This document shows positions 33,335-43,766 of a DNA stretch of 64,000 nt, piece by piece. The notes beneath the pieces are model-generated. The model was not told where the DNA came from and did not search any database. It saw only the letters and a list, made by a program, of their open reading frames with translations. Each line of letters begins with the position of its first letter. The first letter of the stretch is position 1. This stretch comes from Pascua guehoae (Eukaryota; Basidiomycota; Tremellomycetes; Trichosporonales; Trichosporonaceae). The DNA is taken from the NCBI GenBank assembly GCA_001600415.1, contig BCJX01000007.1, forward strand, positions 900,032 to 964,031, in the 5' to 3' direction. Made by a program: the position numbers and the translations under genes.

Positions 33335-36300
33335 ATGCCCCAGCGCCGTCGTCAGAACAACCGCCACCGCCCGCCTAGCGTCCAGCCTGGCGGATTCTCC
33401 AGCGGACAGCAGCAGCAGCCGGGCTCTATAGGCGGCCACAATGGCCGACAGCCAGGCTCTGCAGGCCCCAATGGCCCCAACGGCCCGTTGCCGGCCCAGT
33501 TTGGCATCCACGGGCGCGAAGACTCGGGCGCTCTCGCATGGAATCCTGGAACGTTTGGTCCCCAGTCCGTCTCGGTGCCTCCCGGGTACCCGTCATTCTG
33601 GGGTGGCGGACCATCTGCTCCCCCGCCCCGCAACACGCACAACCCAGGCGCCAGTGCGGTCAATACACATCAGACTCCGCCACACATGCTCGCCCAGCCG
33701 GGCAAGCCGATTCCGCCCGTCCCTGGTCAGCGAGGACAGGCTCTGCAGGCCGCACTGGCGGGCCTGTCCAATCAGCCCGGCCAGCACCACGGGGGTGGTC
33801 AGCAAAGTATTGGTGGTGGCACAGGCCCACATGGCGACACTCAGCCCACACACGGACCCCACGGAGTCAAGCGCCAGCGGTACCAGTCGTCTGGGCCAGG
33901 AGGCGAGCCACTCGGAATGGGTCGCCCCAGCATGAGTTCTTCCAACTCGGCCACCATTGCAGGCCACCGCGGCCGCCCCTCGCTTGCCATCGACGTGCCC
34001 CAGCACCCACTCGCGGGTCCCACGCTCCAGACACCGACGCTGCGCAACAAGCCGCCTCAGACACCTAGCGCTCTCCAGCCCTTTGCAAACCGCGCCTTGA
34101 CACTCGACTCTGCTGCGCGCCAGACATTGGGCCACTTTCCACACTCGTCGCTCTCTGTGCCCCTCGCCTCGTCGCCCCTCCCACGCCACGGAGGACACAG
34201 CAGCAACCACCCCTCAATCTCGCTCGCGAGTGGACAAAGTCCTCTTGGGACCGTGCCCCTTTCGGCGCGCCGCGCAGTCACCCACGCGCCGCACCTGAGC
34301 ACGTCGCACGGCCGCACACTCTCCATCAACCAGCGCGTCGGACCCCCTCCAAAGGCCATCCTCGGCGGACCCGGTGGTAAGACATTCGACGAGCTCGTGT
34401 CGACGCCCCTGCGTGCGACTTTTCTTCCAGAACCAACCCCCATCCCGTCGACGTTGGTCTCGGGCGCAACAACGCCGCTCCGCCAGCCTAGTGGAGAAGC
34501 CCCACCACCGCCTCCCCCGACAAAGAACGATCCCTACGAAGTCAAACACATGGGAGCCACTGTCCGTGTCGCTCTGCCGCCCCTTCAGTACTCTCCTCCC
34601 GATACGCCTGTCCCACCCGTCGAGGCCAAGGACACTGACAAGTTGGAGGACGTAGACAAGGCCCAGGACGCAGGCAAGCCAGAGGACGAAGACAAGGCCC
34701 AGGACGCAGACAAGGCCGAAGACGCAAACAAGGCCGAGGGCTCTGACAAGCCCGAAGACGCAGACAAGCCCGAAGACACCGACATGGAGCCGACGACGGG
34801 CGAAAAGGCGGCCCCGAGCGAGCCGGTTGAACCAGCCGAGCCCGTCAAACCAGTCGAGCGTGTGCCACGCAAAAAGGCGTTCCCATGGCCAGAGAGGAGG
34901 GTCCGTCTCACGCCCGCCTCGATTCCTCTTCCTCTTTCACCCCGCGATGAGGATCTCGACGAGGTCGAACGCGTGCTTGCCCACGATATCCACGAAGTTG
35001 TCGTAAACGACGTGATTGACCCCGGGACGGAAAACGATACCGCTACGGCCTGGAAGAACAAGGGTGTGGTGATTGCTGTCCCGGCCTACCGAGCATGGGA
35101 CCGCCTGCGCCCGGGGGCCCAGCAAACCGACAGTGACGATTCAAACACAGACGCCCACGAGTCTCCGACATGGGCAACAGCATGGGAGGGTTCGGTCCCA
35201 ACTTCACTCACTGCATCAACCCCGTCCCTCCCTGCTTACACTGCCATGGAAGGCCCGCCAACGCGCAGCATCACTCCGTCCGAGGACGGCAAGCACTTTT
35301 CTCCCATTGCTGAAGAGTACCAAAAGTACGACGACAGTGGTAGCAAGACGCCGACACTCACGTCTGGCAGTCCCAAGATGCCCCTCACGGCTGTTCCCGA
35401 TCGCGACCTGTCGAGCCGCGCTGGCAGCCGGGCCCCAAGTGCCGCGCCGAGCGCTGCGTCGTCGCCCACCAAACGCGTCTTCTCTGGTATCGGCATTACG
35501 TCCAATCCCTTCCTCAAGCGCCAACTGAGCGGCATCCTCCGAGAAAACCCCCCATCTCGTGGTCTGAGGTCTGGTGCTCCTTCACCCTCGACGTCCATTT
35601 CGCTCGCAGGCATGGAGGCAATGCAAGTGGACAGCCCTCGCGAGAGCAACTACATGCAGCAGACGACCAATCTCGACGGGGACAAGGATGACGGCGAGGA
35701 AGACAGCGAGGAGAGCAGTGAGCGGTATGACGAGGGCGATGGAAGTGACGAGGTCGGCGACGGGTCATCGTCCTCAACGTCGTCCCAGGAGCGGCTCCAG
35801 ATGCCAGAGCCAGAGGCAGACTCTTCGCGCCAGCTGCGCATGCCCGCACCGGCAACCTCCAACGAGACCGAGGAAGAAGACGAACCTCTTGCTGATCCTC
35901 CCTTCACACCAATCGCACCAGCCACCGAGCCCACCATGCCTCCCTCGCCCAAAAACCGTCCTCGCCTCGCTGCACCCATGTTCCGCAGGCAGCTGCAGGG
36001 CTACCTCCGCACCGAAGGCATTACATTCAAGCCTGGTCGGGTCGATGATGACCAGCCGACGCCGACTGCAATCTCCAACCGCCCTTCGTCGCCACCGCCT
36101 CCGCTCGTAGGATCGCCTCGGGATTCTCCCCCTGGGTTCACACCTGGCCGTGGGCCATTTGGCGACTATGATTCCGGTGCAGAGGAGGACGGCAACTCGG
36201 ACAACGAAGACACCCACGACGACGAGGCTCAGGAGGACGGCCGCATCAGGTCGCCGCCCAAGCCCATCGACCTCCCGCCGCTCAAAAAGCTTCGGCCTGC

Positions 36301-39300
36301 AGCTGCAGAGTTCTCCTTCCGTCCCCAGAACACTAGCCCTCAGTCCAAAGCTCTTCCCATCGCCCTCCCCCCACTCAAGGTCAACGACCACGAGCGCACC
36401 GACTCGGATGCTTCAGTGTTTACCTTTGGCGTCACCACCCGGCCCCCTTCGACCCAGGCAAGCCCCAGCCGGATCACCCAATCCGTCCGCGTTCAGACGA
36501 CGCCCCTGCCATCATTCGCCAACCCGAACGTTAGCCCGTCGCGGTTACGCGCGACCGCACTCCCCTTCCAGCCTGGTCGGCCCTTCAAGACCCCCTCTAT
36601 GCCTACGCTACCCCTGCACCCCGCACCGGCTTTCCATCCGTCGCCAGCACCAGTCTTCAACCCGTCGCCAGCGCCAGCCTTCAATCCGTCACTGGCACCA
36701 GTCTTCAATCCATCGTCAACCAGGCAACCCTCACAAGAGCTCCCCAGCACCAATGGCGCAGCTCCCGCAGCCGGTGGTGCGGGCGGTGCCCTTGGTCTCT
36801 TCACCTTTGGCAGACTCCGTCCGTCTGCGCCCGAGTTCAAGCCTGGCATGTTCTCTGTCCCAGCACCAGCTGCCCCCAACCCAGCTGCATCGCCCTACCG
36901 GCCAGCGGCCACACTCGCGAGTATGTCACCATTCCGCACAGCACCAGCTCTCGCAAATGCGTCGCCGTACCAGGCGCCCGTGAGTATCCCATCAGGAACC
37001 CCCCGCCGGCCGCCCGCGCTCGACCTGTCGCGCGCCTCGCCAGCGTCGCGCGCATTCGAGCTCATGGCGCCGTTCGAGTACCAGACACAACCGCGCCCGG
37101 CCGAGCCGTCGCCGGCAACGCCTCCTCCGGCTGAACCATCGGCCGCCGCGCCTCCTCTGGCTGCGCCTTCGCCCACTCTGCCCTCTGCTGTGCAGCCCCC
37201 GGCTCCAGCACTCCAGGCAACAGGACTGCCAGAGACTACCCCAGGCCCAGAGTCTGCTTTACCGCACCGCCAAGCCGCGTCGCCCAGAGTGGACGAACCA
37301 GAAGTGCCGGGTTCAGAGTTGTCTGCGCTGTCCAACGTGAGTCGACATCTTTGGCCCCTTGATGAAGCTGACAGGGTTTCAGCCCGTATCGCCTACCCCG
37401 GCCGAGCAGAGCGAGCGTGACAAACACTCGCCGCGCCGGAGGACGCATACCGCCAAGCGCTCGTCGCAAAACTCGTACCTCGCGCGCCAATGGGCCGAGA
37501 CGACTCAGCCGTCGTCGCCGACCAAGGATGTCGAGGCGTCGCCCGTTAGCATCCACCAGTCGCAGCCCATTCGGCACCGTGACTCGATCGTCTCGCGCCG
37601 TCCCAGCGTCACGCCCGTGCAGCCATCGCCAGCGAACAGCGTTGCTGGTGTTGCCGACGAGGTCGCCGAACACGACGAGGTCTTTGAGGATGACGAACAC
37701 GTCGAGGAGCCAGTGGCTGCACCTGTTGCGCACGAAAGTGAGGCAAAGGAGCTGTCGCCGGCAAAGATCGAGAAGCCTCTGGAACAGACCAACGTTGTTC
37801 GTGACGTACACGCCGAGGAGCCGTCTCCAAAGGCCGTTGAAGTGCAGGTTCATGACCATGTGGACGACGAGACTCTGGACAAACCCGTTGAGGACGTTGT
37901 CAAGCCACGCGACGAGCCAGCGGGAGAGGAAGTCCAGCAACAAACCGAGGTTGTTGAGGCAACTGAGGATGCAGCCAAGCACATCCCCGCCGCCGAGCCG
38001 GCTGCAGAGCCGGAAACCCTCGTTCAAGAACAGCCCGAGCCCGTCAACAAGCAGCAGGATGAGGTCTCGAGCGAACAACCCATCGAACCCGAGATCGTGC
38101 ACCCGTCCCCCGAGCACAAGGAGGACACCCTTGACGAGCAGCCGGAGCACCCTCAGGACGAGTCGAAGCACGTCCATGCAGAGCCGAGTGGCTACGAGGA
38201 TGTCGAGGAGCTTGCCGAGGACGTCCCTGCCCACGATGAGAGCCTCCTCGACCCCGAGGACATTGGACACCGCATTACGAGTTCGGTCGAGTTCTCGCCT
38301 CTGGCGGGAGTGCCATCCGAGATTGAGACGGCCAACGACGGCATGGTGCCAAATGAGGTGCTGCAGGAAGCAGCTCGCCACCGCGATAGCTTTGGCCACC
38401 GCTCTCACGAGTTCAGCGTCCCCGGCCTGGGCCTGACGGAAACTACCACGGGCATGCACCTGAACCCGACGGCCAAGCCGTTTGTCTTTGGAGCGACCCA
38501 GGCCACACCGTCTGCGTTTTCGTTATCGTCGCTCCAGTCCAAGCAGTCGCTGGACAGCACAGCTCGCTTCCACCACCGCCACGGCTCGTCGCAAGAACGC
38601 AACACGCCTCCGGGCATCCAGGTCGAGCTTGCCGACGACGGCCGCAAGTTCCGCGAGTGGGTATTCCCCACCTCGGCTGCGCCGTCGGTCGCACCAACGC
38701 CACCTCCTCTGTCGTCGTCGCGTTCCAACAAGCGCCGTCACTCGGAGGAAGAGGGCCCGCAGCCAGTTACGGGCAACGAGGAAGACGACCCCGATGCGTC
38801 GTCTTGGCCCTCGTGGTCTCGCCAGAATCGCGAGTCGCTCGAGGCTGTGCCAGCCCAGCACTCGGCCCAGACCTCGGCAGAGTTCCCGCTCCGCCCAAGC
38901 CCCCCTCGCGTCCTCGCCGTTGTCAACGACCACCCGTCGCGCATTGGCGAACGCGCTGCGCCTGCGTCCATCTCATCAGACAACGGTGCCGTCTCCGCCG
39001 TCGCAGCCAGTGAGATTCTCAAGTTGCTCCGCCACATGGAGCAGCAGCTTGGTATCCTCAAACTCGACACGGACCAGCTGGCCGAGGAGACGATTCGGCG
39101 CAACGAGGAGTCTACGCAACAGGCCTCTATTACCCATGAGACTCTTGACGTTATCAGGGGTGAGCAATTCCAATCGCAAGTGAACGGCCTGTTAACCTGC
39201 ACAGATTACCTGCCCGCACCGCAAGCGTTGGACAATGTCACAAGTATCCTCGAGACACAGTCCGAGCTGCTGCAAGACATCCAACGCAGGATGGACGAGG

Positions 39301-40944
39301 ATGCTGCCGCCCGAGACTTATCCATGTCCGAGGATGCCGAGGCCGAGGAAACGCTTGTGGACAAGACGCAAGAAATGTTCTCCACCCTGGTCTCGGGGCA
39401 GGTCGCATTGTTATCCAAGTTTTCCGAATACAACGAGGCCCAGGATATTGTGTACGAACTGCGCTCTGCAACAGAGGCTCTCCTCGAGGCGCAGGCCGAC
39501 TCGCGTGCGCTCAGGGCCGAACACGAGCACGCGCGCGAAGTGGAGAGCCTCAACAAGCAGGTGCTCGCCGAGGCGGCCAAGGTTGGCGAGCGCGAGAGCG
39601 AGATTGCAGCACTCAAGGCGCGTTGCGAAGAGCTCGACCGACGCAACAAGGACAAGGAGCTCGATGACGTGTGGCGCGCCCTCATCCGTGCGGATGTTGC
39701 GGCTGCGAGCGCGTCGCTGGCCAAGGTCACGCAGTCGGAGGAGAACGCGCGTAACGAGCTCAATGACATGCGCGAGCATCTTGCAAAGCAGACGGCTCAG
39801 CAGGAGGCTGCAATGGAAGCTCTCCGGCAGGAGGTGGGTGACAAGACTTTCGTGTTGTGGATGCTTACCCTTCAGCGCGATGCGGCCACACGCCTTGCGG
39901 AAGAACGCCACAAGGAGCTGCTTGCGATGCAGAGCGAGACTGTGGCATTCAGGCACAAGCTGTTTGAGCGCATGGACATGTTTGAGCGCAACTCGCACGG
40001 CGAAAAGGAGGCCGCACTCGAGAAGGAGATTGCCAAGCTGCGCACAGAGGTGGGTACCCCAATGAATGAAAAGGATGTTGCTAACAGCCAGCTCGCGCAG
40101 GTGTCTGAATCTCGCGCCGACATGCGCGTGCAGCTCGCACAGGCGACGGGGGAGATCAAGCTCGAGCACGAAAGGGCAGCACGCACGGCAGATGCCGAAG
40201 CGAGCGCCAAGCGCACGATTGAGCTCCAGCTCAAGGCCGAAAAGGCCCGCTCGACCTACCTCGAGGGCCGCGTGTCCAAGGTCGAGGCCGAGATGCACGA
40301 CGTCAACCAACAGCTGGACGTGTGGCGCTCGGCCGCACTCGAGCAGCGCCTCCGTGCAGAACAGTATGCTGTAAGTTGACTGCGTCACGGCTACAATGTT
40401 GACTAACACAAACCAGGCCCACGTCTCCGCAATGCAGCAAGAAAACTACCACTGGCGCGAATTTGCACTCGGCGCCGACCGGCACAGGCTGGAACAATGG
40501 CTCGCGACTCGGCCCTTCCACGGCCTCGACCACGTCACGGGCGGCAGCACCAACGCGAACGGACAGACAGCCATGGACCGCGCCGTGTCGAGTGCGCGCC
40601 GCGCAGCAGCCTCCCCCAGCAAGACGACGACAAACACGAACTCGTCGCCGGTACGCGGCCTGGTGACGCCGCCAACCCGCACTCAGTCCCTGGGACGCAG
40701 TGCCACACCCACCCAAACCCCAGCGCGCAGCGCGACGCCGACGCCGCCGCGCACCGCTACCCCTCCAACGGAGCACAAGTCGCCATCTCCATCACTGGCG
40801 CACCGCATGGTTGTGCCCACCATTGTCGAGCCTGTGCCCACAAAGGAGCACGTACAGGAGCCAGCCGCAAAGGAGCCGGCTCCTGCGCCTGTTCCCGCCC
40901 ACGTACAGGCCGGCGGGACACCTCCGAACACGACCCAGGCCTAG
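33335..40944 (+). CDS. UPA2: Upa2-like multi-PAM2 scaffold protein (endosomal mRNA transport)
   Basis: A giant, mostly disordered protein of about 2,460 residues. It opens MPQRRRQNNRHRPPSVQPGG, with Gly/Gln/Pro-rich sequence. Five copies of a PAM2-like motif (L-[RN]-x-x-[AG]-x-x-F-x-[PFR]) are present: LRTEGITFKPGR (residue 891), LRPAAAEFSFRP (986), LRATALPFQPGR (1071), LRPSAPEFKPGM (1161) and LNPTAKPFVFG (1694). PAM2 peptides bind MLLE domains of poly(A)-binding protein and, in Ustilago, of Rrm4. Residues ~1870-2330 are a long coiled coil (for example EVESLNKQVLAEAAKVGERE). The tail starts AHVSAMQQENYHWREFALGA and ends in Thr/Pro repeats, stop 40942-40944. Introns: 37337-37382 and 40371-40416, plus three likely in-frame ones. 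Large size, several PAM2 motifs and a C-terminal coiled coil match Upa2; the GWW endosome motif I recall for Upa2 is not visible. Orthology is inferred. Confidence 0.65.
34633..34794 (+). repeat. Coding repeat of acidic/lysine hexapeptides
   Basis: Within the multi-PAM2 protein (residues ~434-487) a run of DK-x-ED units (DKLEDVDKAQDAGKPEDEDK and so on) is encoded by related 18-base steps. It is a low-complexity charged stretch, probably a flexible spacer, evolving by replication slippage. Confidence 0.8.
36620..36720 (+). repeat. Coding repeat of F-N-P-S-x-A-P units
   Basis: Between PAM2-like motifs three and four the protein carries four to five copies of a short unit (FHPSPAPVFNPSPAPAFNPS and following). 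Each unit has a Phe-x-Pro element, the core of PAM2-like peptides, so weak extra MLLE contacts are conceivable. Confidence 0.75.
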
Positions 40945-42118
40945 ATCTAAAAGTAGCAGGACGTATTATGACCTGATGAATGTGACGACTGCTAGTAGTG
41001 TGGGTGCAGTGCCACCAGTTTGGAAGCACGTGGCATCGCCGAGAGTGACGGATGACACACATTTGCTGACACCGGTCATGGCTGATAAAGGCGACAACAG
41101 CATTTCAGCGTCATCAATGTTTATTAATCCAGTCCAATCAAATGTCACCCATCCCAATGGTTTATCCCTCGTCCTTGAACCGTAGATCCGTAGACCCGAG
41201 GCCGAAGGCCTGCCTGCCTGACTGCCCGGCACGCATTGCCAAGCAGCCCCCTCGGCGTAGGGCTGACCGCACCAGCCTGACCAATGGGTCTCCACCCAAA
41301 GCACCGTCCAGCAGCCATGACGCACCTCGTGGTGGTCACCGAAATGACCGATCTGGCCGGAGGCAAGGTCGCACACGATGCCAACCGCCAGTCAGCAGTC
41401 AGTCATCACCCACCCGCTCCTTTTCCATGCTACTGTCGATCATTGTCAAAGCTGCGCACCAGCCGCGATGAAGTCAAAGGCACCGATGCAAACCGATAAA
41501 TACAGCGCGGGATCGTCGGCTGATCCACCTCTTGTTCCCCTGATTCTCCGTGGCCTCTTGACATCTCTCCATCGCTGACGACGCGCAACAACAACAACTT
41601 CCCCCCACCCCCCAAACACCCCCACCCCAGCGTCGAGGACCATCTCTGAAAAGTGCACAAGCACAAGCACAAGCACAACCCCAACCCCAACCCCAGCCCA
41701 AGCACAAGCGCGACCCCACGACCCCGGAATCCGCGTTTCCTGCCCGCGCGCACCGACCCCCGACGGCCGCACGGTCCCGCGATCCGACCCCGGTCCTCCC
41801 CTACGTTTCCGCTTCCGTTTCGAGGTCGCCACCCGGTCTCCTTTCTTTCCATTCCATTCTTCATTGTCCCAACTGTGCCCTACACCTACACCTAGACCGG
41901 CCTTGACTTTGGCACTCGGCTCTTACCGTCCATCTCGACTCGCGCATCTCGACTCGCGCATCTCGACTCGCGCATCTCGACTCGCGCATTTCGCATCTTG
42001 CGTCTCGCATCTCGCAGCCCTCAGCCCTCAGCCCTCCGCTCGTCGCTTGATCCCCCCGCCAAGCCGATCACTCACCCCTCCGCCCTCGTTCGATCACCCC
42101 CACTCCCAGACTGCCCCG
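40945..42118. other. Intergenic region with repeat-rich leader of the HHE gene
   Basis: Upstream part unremarkable. At 41655-41710 there are CACAAG and CCCCAA hexamer repeats, and at 41931-41986 four exact copies of a 14-bp unit, followed by CCCTCAG repeats up to about 42030, all probably in the 5' leader of the hemerythrin gene. Confidence 0.7.
41931..41986. repeat. 14-bp tandem repeat, four exact copies
   Basis: The unit CATCTCGACTCGCG occurs four times without a change, and the next 40 bases hold diverged versions. It lies about 130 bases before the HHE start codon. Confidence 0.95.
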
Positions 42119-43040
42119 ATGCCCAGCACGCAGTCGAGCTCGAGCTCGCGCAACCAGGAGGGGTCGTTCCAGCAGTGGAACAGGCTTGCGGACGGCATGG
42201 AGCGGTTCCACTCGCATTTCAAGTGGGAGTATGATAATGTGTACAAGGTGAGTAGGGAGGGTTGGAATAGAGAGGGTTGAGAATAGAGAGGGTTGAGAAT
42301 AGAGAGGGTTGAGAGTTTGGAGTTGGAAGTCGGGGTGGGGAGTGGGAGTGGGGATAGGGGAGTATCGGGTCGGGAGTGGGGAGCGGCGAGTGGCGAGTCT
42401 GGGGTCTGGGGTCTGGAGTGGGGTCTCAAGTCTGGGGTCTGGAGTCTGGAGTCCGTGTTTGGAGTTTGGAGTCTGGAGTCTGGAGTCTGGAGTCTGGAGT
42501 CTGGAGTCTGGAGTCTGGGGTCTGGGGTCTGGAGTCTCGAATCTGTCTTGGATCCTGAGTCCTGTTCTGATCCCCACCGTTGAGATCAAGGTGCCAGGGA
42601 GCCAGGTAGCAGGGAGCCAGAGTTGGATCGTGGTACCTAGGAGCCACGGTCCGAGTCCGAGTTGGCGTGGAGGGGAGACGGAGAAGGGGAGCGACAAGGA
42701 GGGCGACGAGGAGAAGGAGAGGGAGTAGTCTACCTGCCTTCACCTAGCTTGAGGGACATTACCACGCCCGTCTCGCTCTGGCCCGTGTCGTGGAGATTGA
42801 GGTTACTGGGGTAACAGAAGGAGGGGGGAAGGCAGAGTGGGTTGCAGCGCGGCCAACGCAGCCTACCTCGTCCCCAACCGACCGGACGCGGCGTGATTCC
42901 GCTACCCCGCTCCCTCTGACCCGTGTCACCGAGATTGGGGTCATTGAAGCGTGGCCACACAGACAAAAGTGTGGAGGACGGCTTGCGGGTGGTCGTCATT
43001 ATCTGCCTGCCGACTCTCGTCACCTGCGCGCCTCCCCCTC

Positions 43041-43073
<33 letters not shown>

Positions 43074-43766
43074 ATAAGCCCACACTAACCCACACCAGAA
43101 CGCCGACGGCGGCTTCCACAAACAGGGCCAGACGCTGTCGCGCTTCCTGCGCGAGGCCGAGCAGCTCTCGCACCACCTCGACATGCACCACCGGATCGAA
43201 GAGGCGTACATTTTCCCCCTACTGGCCAAGAAGATTCCCGCGTTCCGCGACAGCGCGCGCGAGCTCGGCGAGCATATTGTTAGCCATCGCAGGATTCATG
43301 AGGGTGGGTAAGAGATGGGGCTATGATTCTGGGTTGCGATCGAGGTTGCTGCAAGGCGGGCGAGTACGGCGAGTGTGGCTTGTGAATGAGAGAAGCATTC
43401 CGCGGCGTCGACCTGCGGCCAAATGACGCCTCCCAAAGGCACTGCCGGATCGCCCCTTCCAGGTGCTCCCAGAAGCCAACTCCCATTCCGCAGGCCGAGC
43501 TAGATTCCTCACGTCGGACCACCCCGTACCTCGTACTTTCCACCCGAGTTCTGTACTAACACGTAGGCCTGGTCAAGTACGACAAGTTTCTCGGCGAGGC
43601 AAAGGCCAACCCGTCGGCGTACAACGCGGCGACGCTGCGGGAAATCATGGACGGGTTCCACGACGTGCTCTTCAACCACCTCCGCGACGAGGTCCGGGAT
43701 CTCGGCGCCGAGAGCATGAAGAGCCATGGGTTTACGCTCGACGAGTTGCGGCGGTTCCCCATGTGA
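42119..43766 (+). CDS. Hemerythrin (HHE cation-binding) domain protein
   Basis: A 177-residue, four-helix-bundle protein binding a di-iron centre through His/Glu; such proteins handle O2, NO or iron. Exons 42119-42247, 43099-43303 and 43567-43766 join in frame. Start MPSTQSSSSSRNQEGSFQQW. Ligand pattern: FHSHFKWEYDNVYK (helix 1 His and Glu), HHLDMHHRIEEAYIFPLL (H..H..EE, helix 2), GEHIVSHRRIHEGL (helix 3) and HDVLFNHLRDEVRDLG (H...HLxxE, helix 4). It ends FTLDELRRFPM, stop 43764-43766. No targeting signal, so cytosolic. The introns are 851 and 263 nt, far longer than the 40-60 nt norm of this window; the first is full of tandem repeats and a 32-C tract. The protein itself is complete. Confidence 0.9.
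42265..42540. repeat. Intronic tandem repeats (16-bp and 7-bp units)
   Basis: Inside intron 1 of the HHE gene: three copies of GAATAGAGAGGGTTGA (42265-42312), then an irregular array built on the 7-bp unit GTCTGGA (about 42391-42540), with the purest part at about 42471-42520. Confidence 0.9.
43042..43073. repeat. Poly-C tract (32 C) before the 3' splice site of HHE intron 1
   Basis: Pure C run lying 25 bases upstream of the acceptor (ACACTAACCCACACCAG, ending 43098). It sits just ahead of the presumed branch point CACTAAC. Confidence 0.92.

Noticed and set aside
37236..38459. 407-codon open frame on the minus strand opposite the multi-PAM2 gene
   Set aside because: It mirrors the G/C-biased codons of the sense gene (its Leu/Val/Arg richness is the antisense of Glu/Gln/Asp/Ala/Pro codons) and has no start or splice context of its own.
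39411..40409. 332-codon minus-strand frame opposite the coiled coil
   Set aside because: Antisense shadow of Glu/Ala/Arg/Leu heptads; composition (Leu/Arg/His/Cys) is typical for such shadows.
42391..42540. The 7-bp array as a possible CRISPR or minisatellite gene
   Set aside because: No spacers of constant length and eukaryotic host; it is a plain intronic microsatellite-like array.
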